Part shown: piece by piece, positions 1 to 6,759 of the stretch
Layout: every line of letters starts with the position of its first letter
Position numbering within the stretch: position 1 is the first letter of the stretch
From: Spirochaetaceae bacterium
GTDB lineage: Bacteria; Spirochaetota; Spirochaetia; DSM-27196; SLST01
Assembly (NCBI GenBank): GCA_007118855.1
Contig: SKQU01000259.1
Span: forward strand, 1-58,732
Length of the DNA stretch: 58,732 nt
Direction of reading: 5' to 3'
The notes under the pieces: model-generated
Database searches by the model: none
Told to the model about the DNA's origin: nothing
The model's input: the letters and a program-made list of their open reading frames with translations, nothing else
Program-made: the position numbers and the translations under genes

Positions 1-33
1 AATCTCTCGTCCTAGCCGATAGACGAAGGGGGC
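1..33 (-). tRNA. tRNA-Glu, 5' part only (cut by window edge)
   Basis: On the minus strand this reads GCCCCCTTCGTCTATCGGCT and continues TAGGAC. That is an acceptor strand GCCCCCT, bases 8-9, and a complete D-arm characteristic of bacterial tRNA-Glu. The anticodon lies beyond the window, so the isotype rests on the very conserved 5' half. It follows tRNA-Gln with an 8-nt spacer and is probably co-transcribed with it. Confidence 0.82.
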
Positions 34-41
34 ATCTATCG

Positions 42-112
42 CTTCCCGGGGAGGACTCGAACCCCCACTAGCAGAGCCAGAATCTGCGGTGCTACCATTA
101 CACAACCGGGAA
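42..112 (-). tRNA. tRNA-Gln (anticodon CTG)
   Basis: The cloverleaf folds by eye. Acceptor strands TTCCCGG/CCGGGAA have discriminator G, the D-stem is GTG/CAC, the anticodon stem GCAGA/TCTGC has loop TTCTGGC (anticodon CTG), and the T-arm is GGGGG-TTCGAGT-CCTCC. The 3' CCA is not encoded, so it must be added after transcription. A good sigma-70 promoter lies just upstream. Confidence 0.95.
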
Positions 113-123
113 ATCTATGCCTT

Positions 124-152
124 ACCATACCAATCGGACCGCCCGGTGTCAA
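124..152 (-). promoter_or_regulatory. sigma-70 promoter of tRNA-Gln/tRNA-Glu
   Basis: Minus strand reads TTGACA, a 17-bp spacer, then TATGGT. The start is predicted a few bases upstream of the mature tRNA-Gln 5' end. It lies between apt and the tRNA, so the tRNAs do not depend on apt read-through. Confidence 0.75.
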
Positions 153-157
153 CCCGT

Positions 158-691
158 CTACTCGGACTCGTAGTTCAGCAGCGTATGCACCGGGACCGGC
201 GCAAGCAGGTCCTCGTACCCCAGAAAGGGCAGGCCGATGACGCTGAAGACCTCGTGTACCGTGCCGCCGGCGCGCTCGATCAGTTGAGCAGTCGCCCGAA
301 CCGTCCCGCCCGTCGCGATGAGATCGTCAACGATGAGAACCCGCTGATCGGGGCGCAGGTCCTGCCGATGCATCTCAACCGTGTCGCTGCCGTACTCGAG
401 CTCGTAGGTCAGACTCACCGTCTCACCGGGAAGCTTCCCTTTCTTCCTGACGAGCTGCAGCGGAAGCTCGAGCTCGAGCGCGAGCGGCGCACCGAAGAGG
501 AAGCCGCGCGCCTCAACCGCCGCAACCGCGTCGAGACCGGCCGACCGGTAGCGCCACACCATCTGCGAGACGCAGTAGGCGAAGGCCGCGGGGTCCATGA
601 GAATGCTCGTGATGTCGTAGAACAGAATCCCCTTCTTGGGGAAGTCCGGGATCTTGCGGATCACCGCGTCGAGGTTGAAGGATGCGTTCAT
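158..691 (-). CDS. apt: adenine phosphoribosyltransferase
   Basis: Purine salvage enzyme of the cytosol that makes AMP from adenine and PRPP. The 177-residue length is normal for the family. The PRPP-binding signature VLIVDDLIATGGT sits near residues 118-130, and the N-terminal IRKIPDFPKKGILFYDIT stretch is typical of Apt. The ATG start begins MNASFNLD. A TTGACA-17-TACTCT promoter lies close upstream, predicting a leader of only about 5 nt and no strong Shine-Dalgarno. Its own promoter separates it from tsaD. Confidence 0.97.
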   Translation of the reverse strand: MNASFNLDAVIRKIPDFPKKGILFYDITSILMDPAAFAYCVSQMVWRYRSAGLDAVAAVEARGFLFGAPLALELELPLQLVRKKGKLPGETVSLTYELEYGSDTVEMHRQDLRPDQRVLIVDDLIATGGTVRATAQLIERAGGTVHEVFSVIGLPFLGYEDLLAPVPVHTLLNYESE

Positions 692-702
692 AGCTCAGCA
701 GA

Positions 703-731
703 AGAGTATGAGCAGAGGCGCGGCGTGTCAA
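703..731 (-). promoter_or_regulatory. sigma-70 promoter of apt
   Basis: Minus strand TTGACA, 17-bp spacer, TACTCT. The -10 hexamer ends 11 nt before the apt ATG, so the predicted 5' leader is about 5 nt. Confidence 0.7.
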
Positions 732-746
732 ACGCAGAGCGCAGGT

Positions 747-1760
747 TCACGGACAGGTGCGGCGAAATCCCGCCACGCGCGCGCTCGCATCCAGATCGAG
801 CCCGTCGGCCCTGCCGCTTCGCAGCAGGTGGTACCCGAGTCCGGCGATCATCGCCGCGTTGTCCGTGCACAGCTCGAGCGGCGGAAACCACACCTGGAGA
901 TCGCTGCGCGCGGCGAGCGATGCGCGCATCCGGGTATTCGCGGCCACCCCCCCGCCCACGACGACCCGGCTGAGTCCCGTGTCGGCGGCCGCGCGATCGA
1001 GCCGCCGCAGGAGGATGTCTACCGCCGCGCGCTCGAAACTCGCCGCGATGTTCTCCGCGGACTTCTGCGACGAGCCGTTCCAGAACTGGTCGAGCTGGTT
1101 GATGACCGCCGTCTTCAGTCCGGAGTACGAGACGTCGTAGCGATGATCCTGCTTGTGAAGACTCGCGTCGGGGAATGAGAAGGCACGATCGTCGCCGGCG
1201 CGGGCGAGACGGTCGATCGCAACTCCACCGGGGTAGCCGAGGGCATAGTGCTTGGCGACCTTGTCGAAGGCTTCCCCGCATGCGTCGTCGATCGTCGTAC
1301 CGAGCACCTCCATGGAAAGCGGATCGTCTGCGCGCGCGATTATCGTGTGCCCCCCTGAAACGAGCAATCCCAGGAAGGGGTACTCGACAGGTTCGGCAAG
1401 CTGCGGAGCGTAGAGGTGGGCACGCATATGGTCCACGCCAACCAACGGCAGTCCGAGCCCGAAGGCGAGCCCCTTCGCGAAGGAGAGCCCCACGACCAGC
1501 GAGCCCACGAGCCCGGGCCTGTTGGTCACGGCAACGCCGTCGAGGTCCGTGGCGCGGATCCCGGCCTCCGCCAGGGCCCGCTCGTAGACTCCGACGATCC
1601 AACGAGTGTGGGTCCGGCTCGCGATCTCCGGAACCACTCCCCCGAACGGTGCGTGCTCCTCGAGCTGCGTGGCGATCACCTGCCCCAGGACGCGCCTTCC
1701 GTCTTCAACGACCGCGACCGAACACTCGTCGCACGAACTCTCCACCCCGAGAACTGTCAC
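747..1760 (-). CDS. tsaD: tRNA N6-adenosine threonylcarbamoyltransferase TsaD
   Basis: TsaD (Kae1/Gcp family) transfers the threonylcarbamoyl group to A37 of ANN-decoding tRNAs, acting with TsaB and TsaE in the cytosol. The protein opens with the ATPase-like stretch TVLGVESSCDECSVAVV. It carries the metal-binding histidines in HMRAHLYAP (about residue 111), the GLLVSGGHT motif, and VVVGGGVAANTRMR near the C-terminus. Length 337 is typical. The start is GTG, overlapping the preceding gene's stop as GTGA, so translation is probably coupled to the deacetylase gene. tsaB and tsaE are not in the window. Confidence 0.97.
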   Translation of the reverse strand: MTVLGVESSCDECSVAVVEDGRRVLGQVIATQLEEHAPFGGVVPEIASRTHTRWIVGVYERALAEAGIRATDLDGVAVTNRPGLVGSLVVGLSFAKGLAFGLGLPLVGVDHMRAHLYAPQLAEPVEYPFLGLLVSGGHTIIARADDPLSMEVLGTTIDDACGEAFDKVAKHYALGYPGGVAIDRLARAGDDRAFSFPDASLHKQDHRYDVSYSGLKTAVINQLDQFWNGSSQKSAENIAASFERAAVDILLRRLDRAAADTGLSRVVVGGGVAANTRMRASLAARSDLQVWFPPLELCTDNAAMIAGLGYHLLRSGRADGLDLDASARVAGFRRTCP

Positions 1761-2809
1761 TGTTCATCTCCCTGCGCGATGCCCACCGGCCTCACGAGCT
1801 GCGAGACCGGGACGAACTCGTATCCGTGCGCATCGAGTACAGGGTACACCTCGAGCAGGATGTCGGCCAGAAGCGGCACGGTCACGTGCCCGATCATCAC
1901 CACCGGCTCGCCCCTGTGGGAAAGCTCGAGCGCATGGCCGAGCGCCGAGAGTATTGATTCCCGTGTGCGCGAGTTGTCGAGGAAGACGGTGCGTTCTGCG
2001 AAGGGAATCCCGACTTCCGCGGCCACCAGGCGGCCGACGGTCTCTGCCGATGTGCGGCTGTCGAGGAAGAAGAGGTCCTGCTCGTGAAGGGCGGCGAGCA
2101 CGGTTCGCATCAGCTCGGCGTCCGCCGTCGCAAGCGAGCCCATGTGGTTGTTTACACCGATCGCCCCCGGAACCGTCCTGAGGTTCTCCCGGATCGCCTC
2201 GACGATCCTCTCCGGAGGATCGGACAACCCTATCGAGCCGGGCCCCGGGTCGCCGCCACGCAGCGCTTCCATGGGCTGATGAAGCATGATCTCCTTCCCC
2301 GCCGCGGCCGCGAGCGCCGCGGCATGAACCGAGAAATCAAGTCGGGGGAGGACCGCAACTGCCATTGGTCCCGGGAACCTCAGGAACTCCTCGTACGCCT
2401 CGAGCGAGTTTCCCGCATCGTCGAGCACGAGCACGAGCGGCCCCCGCCGCTCGGGGGGGACGGCGGCCGGCGGAAGCCACCACGGCTGCGCGGCCGCGGT
2501 ACCTTCGGCGGCCGGCGGAACCGGCGGCGCCGGCCGATCGGGCTGCGTCTGCGGAGCCGGCTGCTCCTGGTCGCTCATCAACGAATCGTCGGGGACGCTC
2601 GGGTAGGGGTCGTCATCGGTCTGCGGCTCGGGCCGGTCCGGGCGCTCGGTCGCTCGGACGCCCGCTGGAGTGTCACAGACGCGCTCGATCGATTCCGGCA
2701 GCATCGCGATGAGAGCGCCGAGGAGGATTGCGATCGCGACCAGGAGGCCCACGAGAAGGGTCCGGTCGCGCCGGGGTTGATGTGTCTTGCCTCTTCGCCT
2801 CTGCCCCAC
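1757..2809 (-). CDS. divergent polysaccharide deacetylase family protein (YibQ/DUF610-like)
   Basis: An N-terminal transmembrane segment (about residues 20-40) anchors an acidic, Pro/Gln-rich linker (to about residue 115) followed by a periplasmic deacetylase-fold domain. Recognisable pieces are LVLVLDDAGNS, EIMLHQPMEA, INNHMGS-like GVNNHMGS and FFLDSRTS, the hallmarks of the divergent deacetylase family. Substrate and activity of this family are not established; a cell-wall glycan role is inferred from the fold. The assigned start is GTG without a clear Shine-Dalgarno, so the exact N-terminus is uncertain. It is 4-bp coupled to tsaD. Confidence 0.85.
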   Translation of the reverse strand: MGQRRRGKTHQPRRDRTLLVGLLVAIAILLGALIAMLPESIERVCDTPAGVRATERPDRPEPQTDDDPYPSVPDDSLMSDQEQPAPQTQPDRPAPPVPPAAEGTAAAQPWWLPPAAVPPERRGPLVLVLDDAGNSLEAYEEFLRFPGPMAVAVLPRLDFSVHAAALAAAAGKEIMLHQPMEALRGGDPGPGSIGLSDPPERIVEAIRENLRTVPGAIGVNNHMGSLATADAELMRTVLAALHEQDLFFLDSRTSAETVGRLVAAEVGIPFAERTVFLDNSRTRESILSALGHALELSHRGEPVVMIGHVTVPLLADILLEVYPVLDAHGYEFVPVSQLVRPVGIAQGDEQ

Positions 2810-2856
2810 GCTTAATCATCGATCCGCGAGACGCAATTGTTGAGCCTTCCGGCGCA

Positions 2857-3702
2857 CTACCCGTGCACGAACTCCTCGACCTCGCTCGCATGCTGACGGA
2901 GCTTGCGCAGGGCCCGCATCTCGATCTGCCGTACGGTTTCCGGACTGATTCCCATCTCGTCGCTTATACGCTTGAGCGTGTACTTCTTGCCGCCGTAGAA
3001 CGCGAATCGGTAGAGAAGGATCTTCTTCTCCTTCTCCCTGAGCCGCTCGAGGAAACGCAGCGTCTCCTCTCGCATCACCTGCTGCATGATCTCGGTCTCC
3101 GGCGAATAGCTGTAATCCTCGAACACATCGTGCAGCGTTCCAGTCTCCGAGTTCATGTCGCTGTCGAGCGAGATGGGCCCGCTTGAGATACTGAGGATCT
3201 GCGACACTTCACCGCTCGGCATGCCCACCTCTGCGGCAACCTCTTCGACGCTTGGTCGCCGCATGCAGCGCTGGCTGAGGGTATTGTAAGCCCGCTGAAT
3301 CTTGCGCAGAGCGTCCTCCTTGCGATGCGGCAACCGGATGCTGCGCCGCTTGTTGCTCAACGCCCTCGTGATCGACTGTTTGATCCACCAGGAGGCATAG
3401 GTCGAGAATCGAACCTTCTTGCGGTGATCGTACTTCTCGGCGGCCTTCAGGAGTCCGAGGTTCCCCTCCTGGACCAGATCGAGGAGCCCGACGTCGTTGG
3501 AGACGTACGCCTTCGCAATCTTCACAACCAGACGAAGATTCGCCTCGACGAGCTCCTGTCGAGCCTGCTGGTCACCCTGCTCTATCCGCCGTGACAGCTC
3601 GAGCTCTTCCTCGAAGGTCAACAGCCTCGTGCGTCGTATCTGATTGAAGTACGCCTTGAGGGTATCGTCGTCGCGTACGGTCCTGCACTTCTTCCTGGTC
3701 AT
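2857..3702 (-). CDS. RpoS/RpoD-like group 2 sigma-70 family factor
   Basis: A 281-residue sigma factor without region 1.1. Region 1.2 is near the N-terminus (DDDTLKAYFNQI). Region 2 contains LVEANLRLVVKIAKAYV, LLDLVQEGNLGLLKAAEKYD and FSTYASWWIKQSITRAL. Region 3 follows (RPSVEEVAAEVGM), and a region 4 helix-turn-helix ends the protein (YTLKRISDEMGISPETVRQIE). This size and architecture match RpoS-type alternative factors rather than housekeeping SigA. The ATG at 3702 is chosen because GGGAG lies 6 nt upstream. The longer ORF start (TTG at 3741) falls inside a perfect sigma-54 promoter. Its role as a stress or host/environment-responsive sigma is inferred from class and promoter. Confidence 0.9.
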   Translation of the reverse strand: MTRKKCRTVRDDDTLKAYFNQIRRTRLLTFEEELELSRRIEQGDQQARQELVEANLRLVVKIAKAYVSNDVGLLDLVQEGNLGLLKAAEKYDHRKKVRFSTYASWWIKQSITRALSNKRRSIRLPHRKEDALRKIQRAYNTLSQRCMRRPSVEEVAAEVGMPSGEVSQILSISSGPISLDSDMNSETGTLHDVFEDYSYSPETEIMQQVMREETLRFLERLREKEKKILLYRFAFYGGKKYTLKRISDEMGISPETVRQIEMRALRKLRQHASEVEEFVHG

Positions 3703-3723
3703 CCGTAACTCCCGCAGAATACA

Positions 3724-3741
3724 TTGCAAGGAACGTGCCAA
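3724..3741 (-). promoter_or_regulatory. sigma-54 (RpoN) -24/-12 promoter of the sigma-factor gene
   Basis: Minus strand reads TTGGCACGTTCCTTGCAA, matching the RpoN consensus TGGCACG-N4-TTGCA at every conserved base, with GG (-24) and GC (-12) at the required spacing. Transcription is predicted to start near 3714, leaving a leader of about 12 nt that carries the GGGAG ribosome-binding site. No enhancer-binding-protein site was identified. Confidence 0.82.
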
Positions 3742-3862
3742 GAGTACCTCAGTACAAGGCGCCTTTATCTCACTGACGGGAAAAGACTTACACCTGCCCC
3801 AGACGCGACCTCTCCGAGGCGGATCGGATTGTGCACTATTTCATACGAGTGATTTGAACTGC

Positions 3863-4216
3863 TTACAAAGAATCATACACTGCGGCGGCCCGCTCAGGGC
3901 TCACCGCGTCGACAGAGACGGCCTGCTCGTACTGGCGAACAATCATGTCCGCGATACCGAGGCTGCCGGTCCGGGACATCATCCGGGCGTACTCCTCGTA
4001 GAGCATGTCCTCGAAGATGTCCTGCGCCATCCCTCCGTCGAACAGATCGTCTTCACGATTGAGTGTAGCACGCATGCTGTCGAGCATCTGCTTTGCGAAC
4101 AAAGACTCGAACTCCTGCGCGACGAAACGCAGCTGCGCGCGACGGTCGCCGGCGGGCAGTTCAGGCCGCAACTGGGTAGCGTTCCACCGGGCCATGTTCG
4201 CGCCTATGGTCTCCAT
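3863..4216 (-). CDS. flgJ: flagellar rod-binding protein FlgJ, N-terminal domain only
   Basis: A 117-residue protein matching only the rod-capping half of enterobacterial FlgJ: FESLFAKQMLDSMRATL and MAQDIFEDMLYEEYARMMSR. It has no muramidase domain, as in many spirochaetes and alpha-proteobacteria, so wall clearance for rod passage must come from another enzyme. The ATG start is supported by AAGAGG, which overlaps the flgG stop, giving tight coupling. It is the last gene of the flgF-flgG-flgJ run. Confidence 0.9.
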   Translation of the reverse strand: METIGANMARWNATQLRPELPAGDRRAQLRFVAQEFESLFAKQMLDSMRATLNREDDLFDGGMAQDIFEDMLYEEYARMMSRTGSLGIADMIVRQYEQAVSVDAVSPERAAAVYDSL

Positions 4217-4221
4217 CCGGT

Positions 4222-5016
4222 TTACCTCTTCAAGCCGGCCGCGATCCCGAGCATCGAGTCACTGGTCTGAATGGCCTTCGAGTTCATCTCGTACGCCCGC
4301 TGGGCAACGATCATGTTGACCATCTCCTGGACCACCTCGACGTTCGAGAGCTCGAGAAACTTGTGCAGCGTCTGTCCCATTCCGTCGAATCCCGGCTGCC
4401 CGCCGATCGGGTCTCCCGAGGCGCTCGAGACCCGGAAGAGGTTGTCGCCGATCGCCTGGAGACCCGCCGGGTTCACGAACCGGTAGAGCTCGAGCTGTCC
4501 CACGTCGATCGGATCATCGAGTCCGGGCAGCTTCGTCGTGACCCGGCCGTCCTGCGAAATGCTGACCGACTCCCGAATGAAGCCCTCGGGAAGTATCACC
4601 TCCGGGATGAGCCTGTAGCCGTTGCTGTCGACGAACTGTCCGTTGGAGTCGATCTTGAACGAGCCGTCGCGCGTATAGGCGAAACTCCCGTCGTAGAGAA
4701 GCACCCGGAAAAATCCTTCGCCCTGGATCGCGATGTCGCCCACGTTCCCGGTGTTCTGCAGGGAACCCTGCGTGTGGATCTTCTGCGTCGCCGCGACCTT
4801 CACGCCGTGCCCGACCTGCACACCGACCGGGACGAGTGTCTCCTCGGTCGCAGGTGTTCCGGCCATGCGAACGGTGTGATAAAGCAGGTCGTCGAAGTCC
4901 GGCCGGTTCTTCTTGAAACCGGTCGTGTTGACGTTTGACAGGTTGTTGGCGATCGTGTCTATGTTGAACTGCTGGCCGACCATGCCGGACGCCGCAGTCC
5001 ACAGTGATCTCATCAT
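4222..5016 (-). CDS. flgG: flagellar distal rod protein FlgG
   Basis: About 264 residues, standard for FlgG. The N-terminal rod motif is WTAASGMVGQQFNIDTIANN followed by LSNVNTTGFKK. The central part has GDIAIQGEGFFRV and AYTRDGSFKIDSNGQFV. The C-terminal coiled-coil motif is LSNVEVVQEMVNMIVAQRAYEMN followed by IQTSDSML. It forms the distal rod of the periplasmic flagellar basal body. Start choice: GTG ATG ATG occur in series; AAGGAG best fits the first ATG at 5016 (7-nt spacing). It sits between flgF and flgJ. Confidence 0.95.
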   Translation of the reverse strand: MMRSLWTAASGMVGQQFNIDTIANNLSNVNTTGFKKNRPDFDDLLYHTVRMAGTPATEETLVPVGVQVGHGVKVAATQKIHTQGSLQNTGNVGDIAIQGEGFFRVLLYDGSFAYTRDGSFKIDSNGQFVDSNGYRLIPEVILPEGFIRESVSISQDGRVTTKLPGLDDPIDVGQLELYRFVNPAGLQAIGDNLFRVSSASGDPIGGQPGFDGMGQTLHKFLELSNVEVVQEMVNMIVAQRAYEMNSKAIQTSDSMLGIAAGLKR

Positions 5017-5027
5017 CACGCTACTCC

Positions 5028-5888
5028 TTACAGCCTGATCGCTTCGTTGATCAGCTTCCCGGTCATCTGGTCGTGCGCCTGGATCGCACGCTGGTTCGCC
5101 TCGTACGCCCGATTGACCTCGATCAGCTGCACCATCTCGGTCACCGGGTTGACGTTGCTCGTCTCAAGGAATCCCTGCCGAACCTTGGGCCGCCCCTCGG
5201 TCATGGTGAACGCCTGGCCCGACTCCTCGGTCGTCGCCCAGAAGCTGTCGCCCTGCTTGCGCAGGTAGCGGGTATTCCTCATGTCGACCACGCGCAGGCG
5301 GTCGACCTCCACAGTCTGTTCCCATTCGTTCTCCCGCATGCTGACAAGACGCAGGGGATCGTCGGCGAGCGCGGCGTTCTCGTAGATCACCCCGTCTTCG
5401 TCCACGACGAAGTTGTTCAGCTTCAGCTGAATCGGACCACCCTCTCCGAGCACCGGATACCCCTGTTTCGTCACGAGCATCCCCTCCGGGCCTATGAGAA
5501 AGCTTCCGTTGCGGGTGTACCGCTCGCCGTACGGGGTATCAACGACGAAGAACCCCTTCCCCTCGAGCGAGAGGTCGAAGGCGTTCTCCGTCTGGCGCAG
5601 GCTTCCCTGACTGAAGACGGTGAAGTACTCGTTCGTCTCAACGCCGGTCCCGACCCGACCAACCACGGGGGCGACGTCGTAGGAGCCCACCGGGAAGCTG
5701 CGCAGGGGAATCTGGCGCACGCCGTCGTCGCTCATCCGGCGGATCAGGAGCTCAGGGAACGCTTTCTGAATGGGGGTGTCACGCTTGTACCCGGTGGTAT
5801 CTACATTCGCGAGGTTGTTGGAAAGCGCGTCAAGACGGTTCTGCTGGACAACCATCCCGGCGGCGCCGGTATACATGCCTCGTAGCAC
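5028..5888 (-). CDS. flgF: flagellar proximal rod protein FlgF (FlhO-type)
   Basis: A 286-residue FlgF/FlgG-family rod protein, first in the operon. It has MYTGAAGMVVQQNRLDALSN and LANVDTTGYKRD at the N-terminus, FDLSLEGKGFFVVDTPYGE and YTRNGSFLIGPEGMLV in the centre, and TSNVNPVTEMVQLIEVNRAYE at the C-terminus. Its position directly upstream of flgG is the usual flgF-flgG order of spirochaetes, and the two genes are probably ancient duplicates. GGGAGG precedes the ATG. A sigma-28-like element lies upstream. Confidence 0.92.
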   Translation of the reverse strand: MLRGMYTGAAGMVVQQNRLDALSNNLANVDTTGYKRDTPIQKAFPELLIRRMSDDGVRQIPLRSFPVGSYDVAPVVGRVGTGVETNEYFTVFSQGSLRQTENAFDLSLEGKGFFVVDTPYGERYTRNGSFLIGPEGMLVTKQGYPVLGEGGPIQLKLNNFVVDEDGVIYENAALADDPLRLVSMRENEWEQTVEVDRLRVVDMRNTRYLRKQGDSFWATTEESGQAFTMTEGRPKVRQGFLETSNVNPVTEMVQLIEVNRAYEANQRAIQAHDQMTGKLINEAIRL

Positions 5889-5907
5889 ATCGGCCTCCCT
5901 GACCTGT

Positions 5908-5935
5908 ATATCGGCGCAGAGTGGGTCACGGATTA
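5908..5935 (-). promoter_or_regulatory. possible sigma-28 (FliA) promoter of flgF-flgG-flgJ
   Basis: Minus strand TAAT, 16 bp, GCCGATAT, close to the sigma-28 consensus TAAA-N15-GCCGATAA. The -10 matches 7 of 8 bases and the -35 matches 3 of 4. It is the only promoter-like element seen between tRNA-Thr and flgF. The spacer is one base longer than ideal. Confidence 0.42.
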
Positions 5936-5958
5936 GGTGGTATGAGGATTACCGGAAG

Positions 5959-6030
5959 AGCCAAGGGTGAGATTCGAACTCACGACCTGCTCATTACGAG
6001 TGAGCTGCTCTGCCCCTGAGCTACCTTGGC
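5959..6030 (-). tRNA. tRNA-Thr (anticodon CGT)
   Basis: Acceptor GCCAAGG/CCTTGGC, D-stem GCTC/GAGC, anticodon stem GCTCA/TGAGC with loop CTCGTAA (anticodon CGT, reads ACG), and T-arm GTGAG-TTCGAAT-CTCAC. The 3' CCA is not encoded. It lies between the flagellar operon and the cyclic-nucleotide-binding genes. Confidence 0.95.
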
Positions 6031-6056
6031 AGTCGACCGAAGTTCGACGCGGGGGA

Positions 6057-6085
6057 AATATACCTGATCGACACCGGATTGTGAA
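6057..6085 (-). promoter_or_regulatory. sigma-70 promoter of tRNA-Thr
   Basis: Minus strand TTCACA, 17-bp spacer, TATATT, about 27 bp upstream of the mature tRNA 5' end. Confidence 0.65.
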
Positions 6086-6125
6086 GACCGGCGTGGCGAG
6101 ACGCCAGGAGATCGGCTCCATCGCA

Positions 6126-6758
6126 TTACTGCTTGCGCCGGGAGTTCACGAACCGGACGAACTCGTTGATATTCTTCAGGATGATGCGATCCTTCTCGAC
6201 CTCGAGCCGCCGTTGGCTCACGAAATGGTTGAGCACGTGACGCGTCTCCTCGGTCGACAGCCCCGCCCAGTGCGCGACGTCTTCCTGCGTCGTGAAGAAC
6301 ACGCGTTCATCGGTCTCGTCTTCCGGCTGACCGCGCAACTCGTTCAGCATCAGGAACACGTCGGCAACTCTCGCCTGCGTGTCATCGAGCGTGAGGATCA
6401 TGAAACGCCTGCGCTGATCGTAGATGCGCTTCGTGAAGAGCTTCAGCAGCTTGAGCGCGATCGCCGGATTGCCCCGCATCAGGATCTCGAAGTTCTCCCG
6501 GTTGAACTCCAGACACTTCACCCGTTCAACGGCGATCGCGGTCGCCGAGCGGGGCGCCTCTTCGAGTATCGCCATCTCGCCAAAGATCTCTCCCGGCTGA
6601 AGCACGTCGACCGTCTTCTCGATATCCCCCATGATCTTGGAAATCTGAACGCGTCCCTGCTGGATGAGGTAGAACGCGTCGCCGGGCTCGTACTCGCAGA
6701 AGATGATCTCGCCGGGCTGGTATCCAACGGCGAATCGCTCAAACGCCTCGAGGTTCAT
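6126..6758 (-). CDS. Crp/Fnr-family transcription regulator with cyclic-nucleotide-binding domain
   Basis: Residues 1-120 form a cyclic-nucleotide-binding beta-roll with GDAFYLIQQGRVQISKI and an intact phosphate-binding cassette FGEMAILEEAPRSATAIA; the Glu and Arg that hold the nucleotide phosphate in Crp are both present. Residues 150-200 form a winged helix-turn-helix (TTQEDVAHWAGLSTEETRHVL). At 210 residues it is a normal Crp-family length. It is therefore likely a nucleotide-responsive DNA-binding regulator; the ligand is not known. It follows the cNMP-TPR gene with almost no gap and is presumably co-expressed with it. Confidence 0.9.
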   Translation of the reverse strand: MNLEAFERFAVGYQPGEIIFCEYEPGDAFYLIQQGRVQISKIMGDIEKTVDVLQPGEIFGEMAILEEAPRSATAIAVERVKCLEFNRENFEILMRGNPAIALKLLKLFTKRIYDQRRRFMILTLDDTQARVADVFLMLNELRGQPEDETDERVFFTTQEDVAHWAGLSTEETRHVLNHFVSQRRLEVEKDRIILKNINEFVRFVNSRRKQ

Positions 6759-6759
6759 C

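Noticed and set aside
17-41. Inverted repeat CGATAGA/TCTATCG as a terminator
   Set aside because: It overlaps the D-arm of the partial tRNA-Glu and has no T-tract; a chance complement of the tRNA spacer.
3703-3741. Longer N-terminus of the sigma factor (MARSLQCILRELR)
   Set aside because: The TTG start lies in the sigma-54 promoter and would be untranscribed; GGGAG supports the ATG at 3702.
3742-3757. GTAC-CTCA-GTAC motif next to the sigma-54 promoter as an enhancer site
   Set aside because: It is only a few bases from the -24 element, too close for a typical enhancer-binding-protein site, and GTAC is self-complementary by nature.
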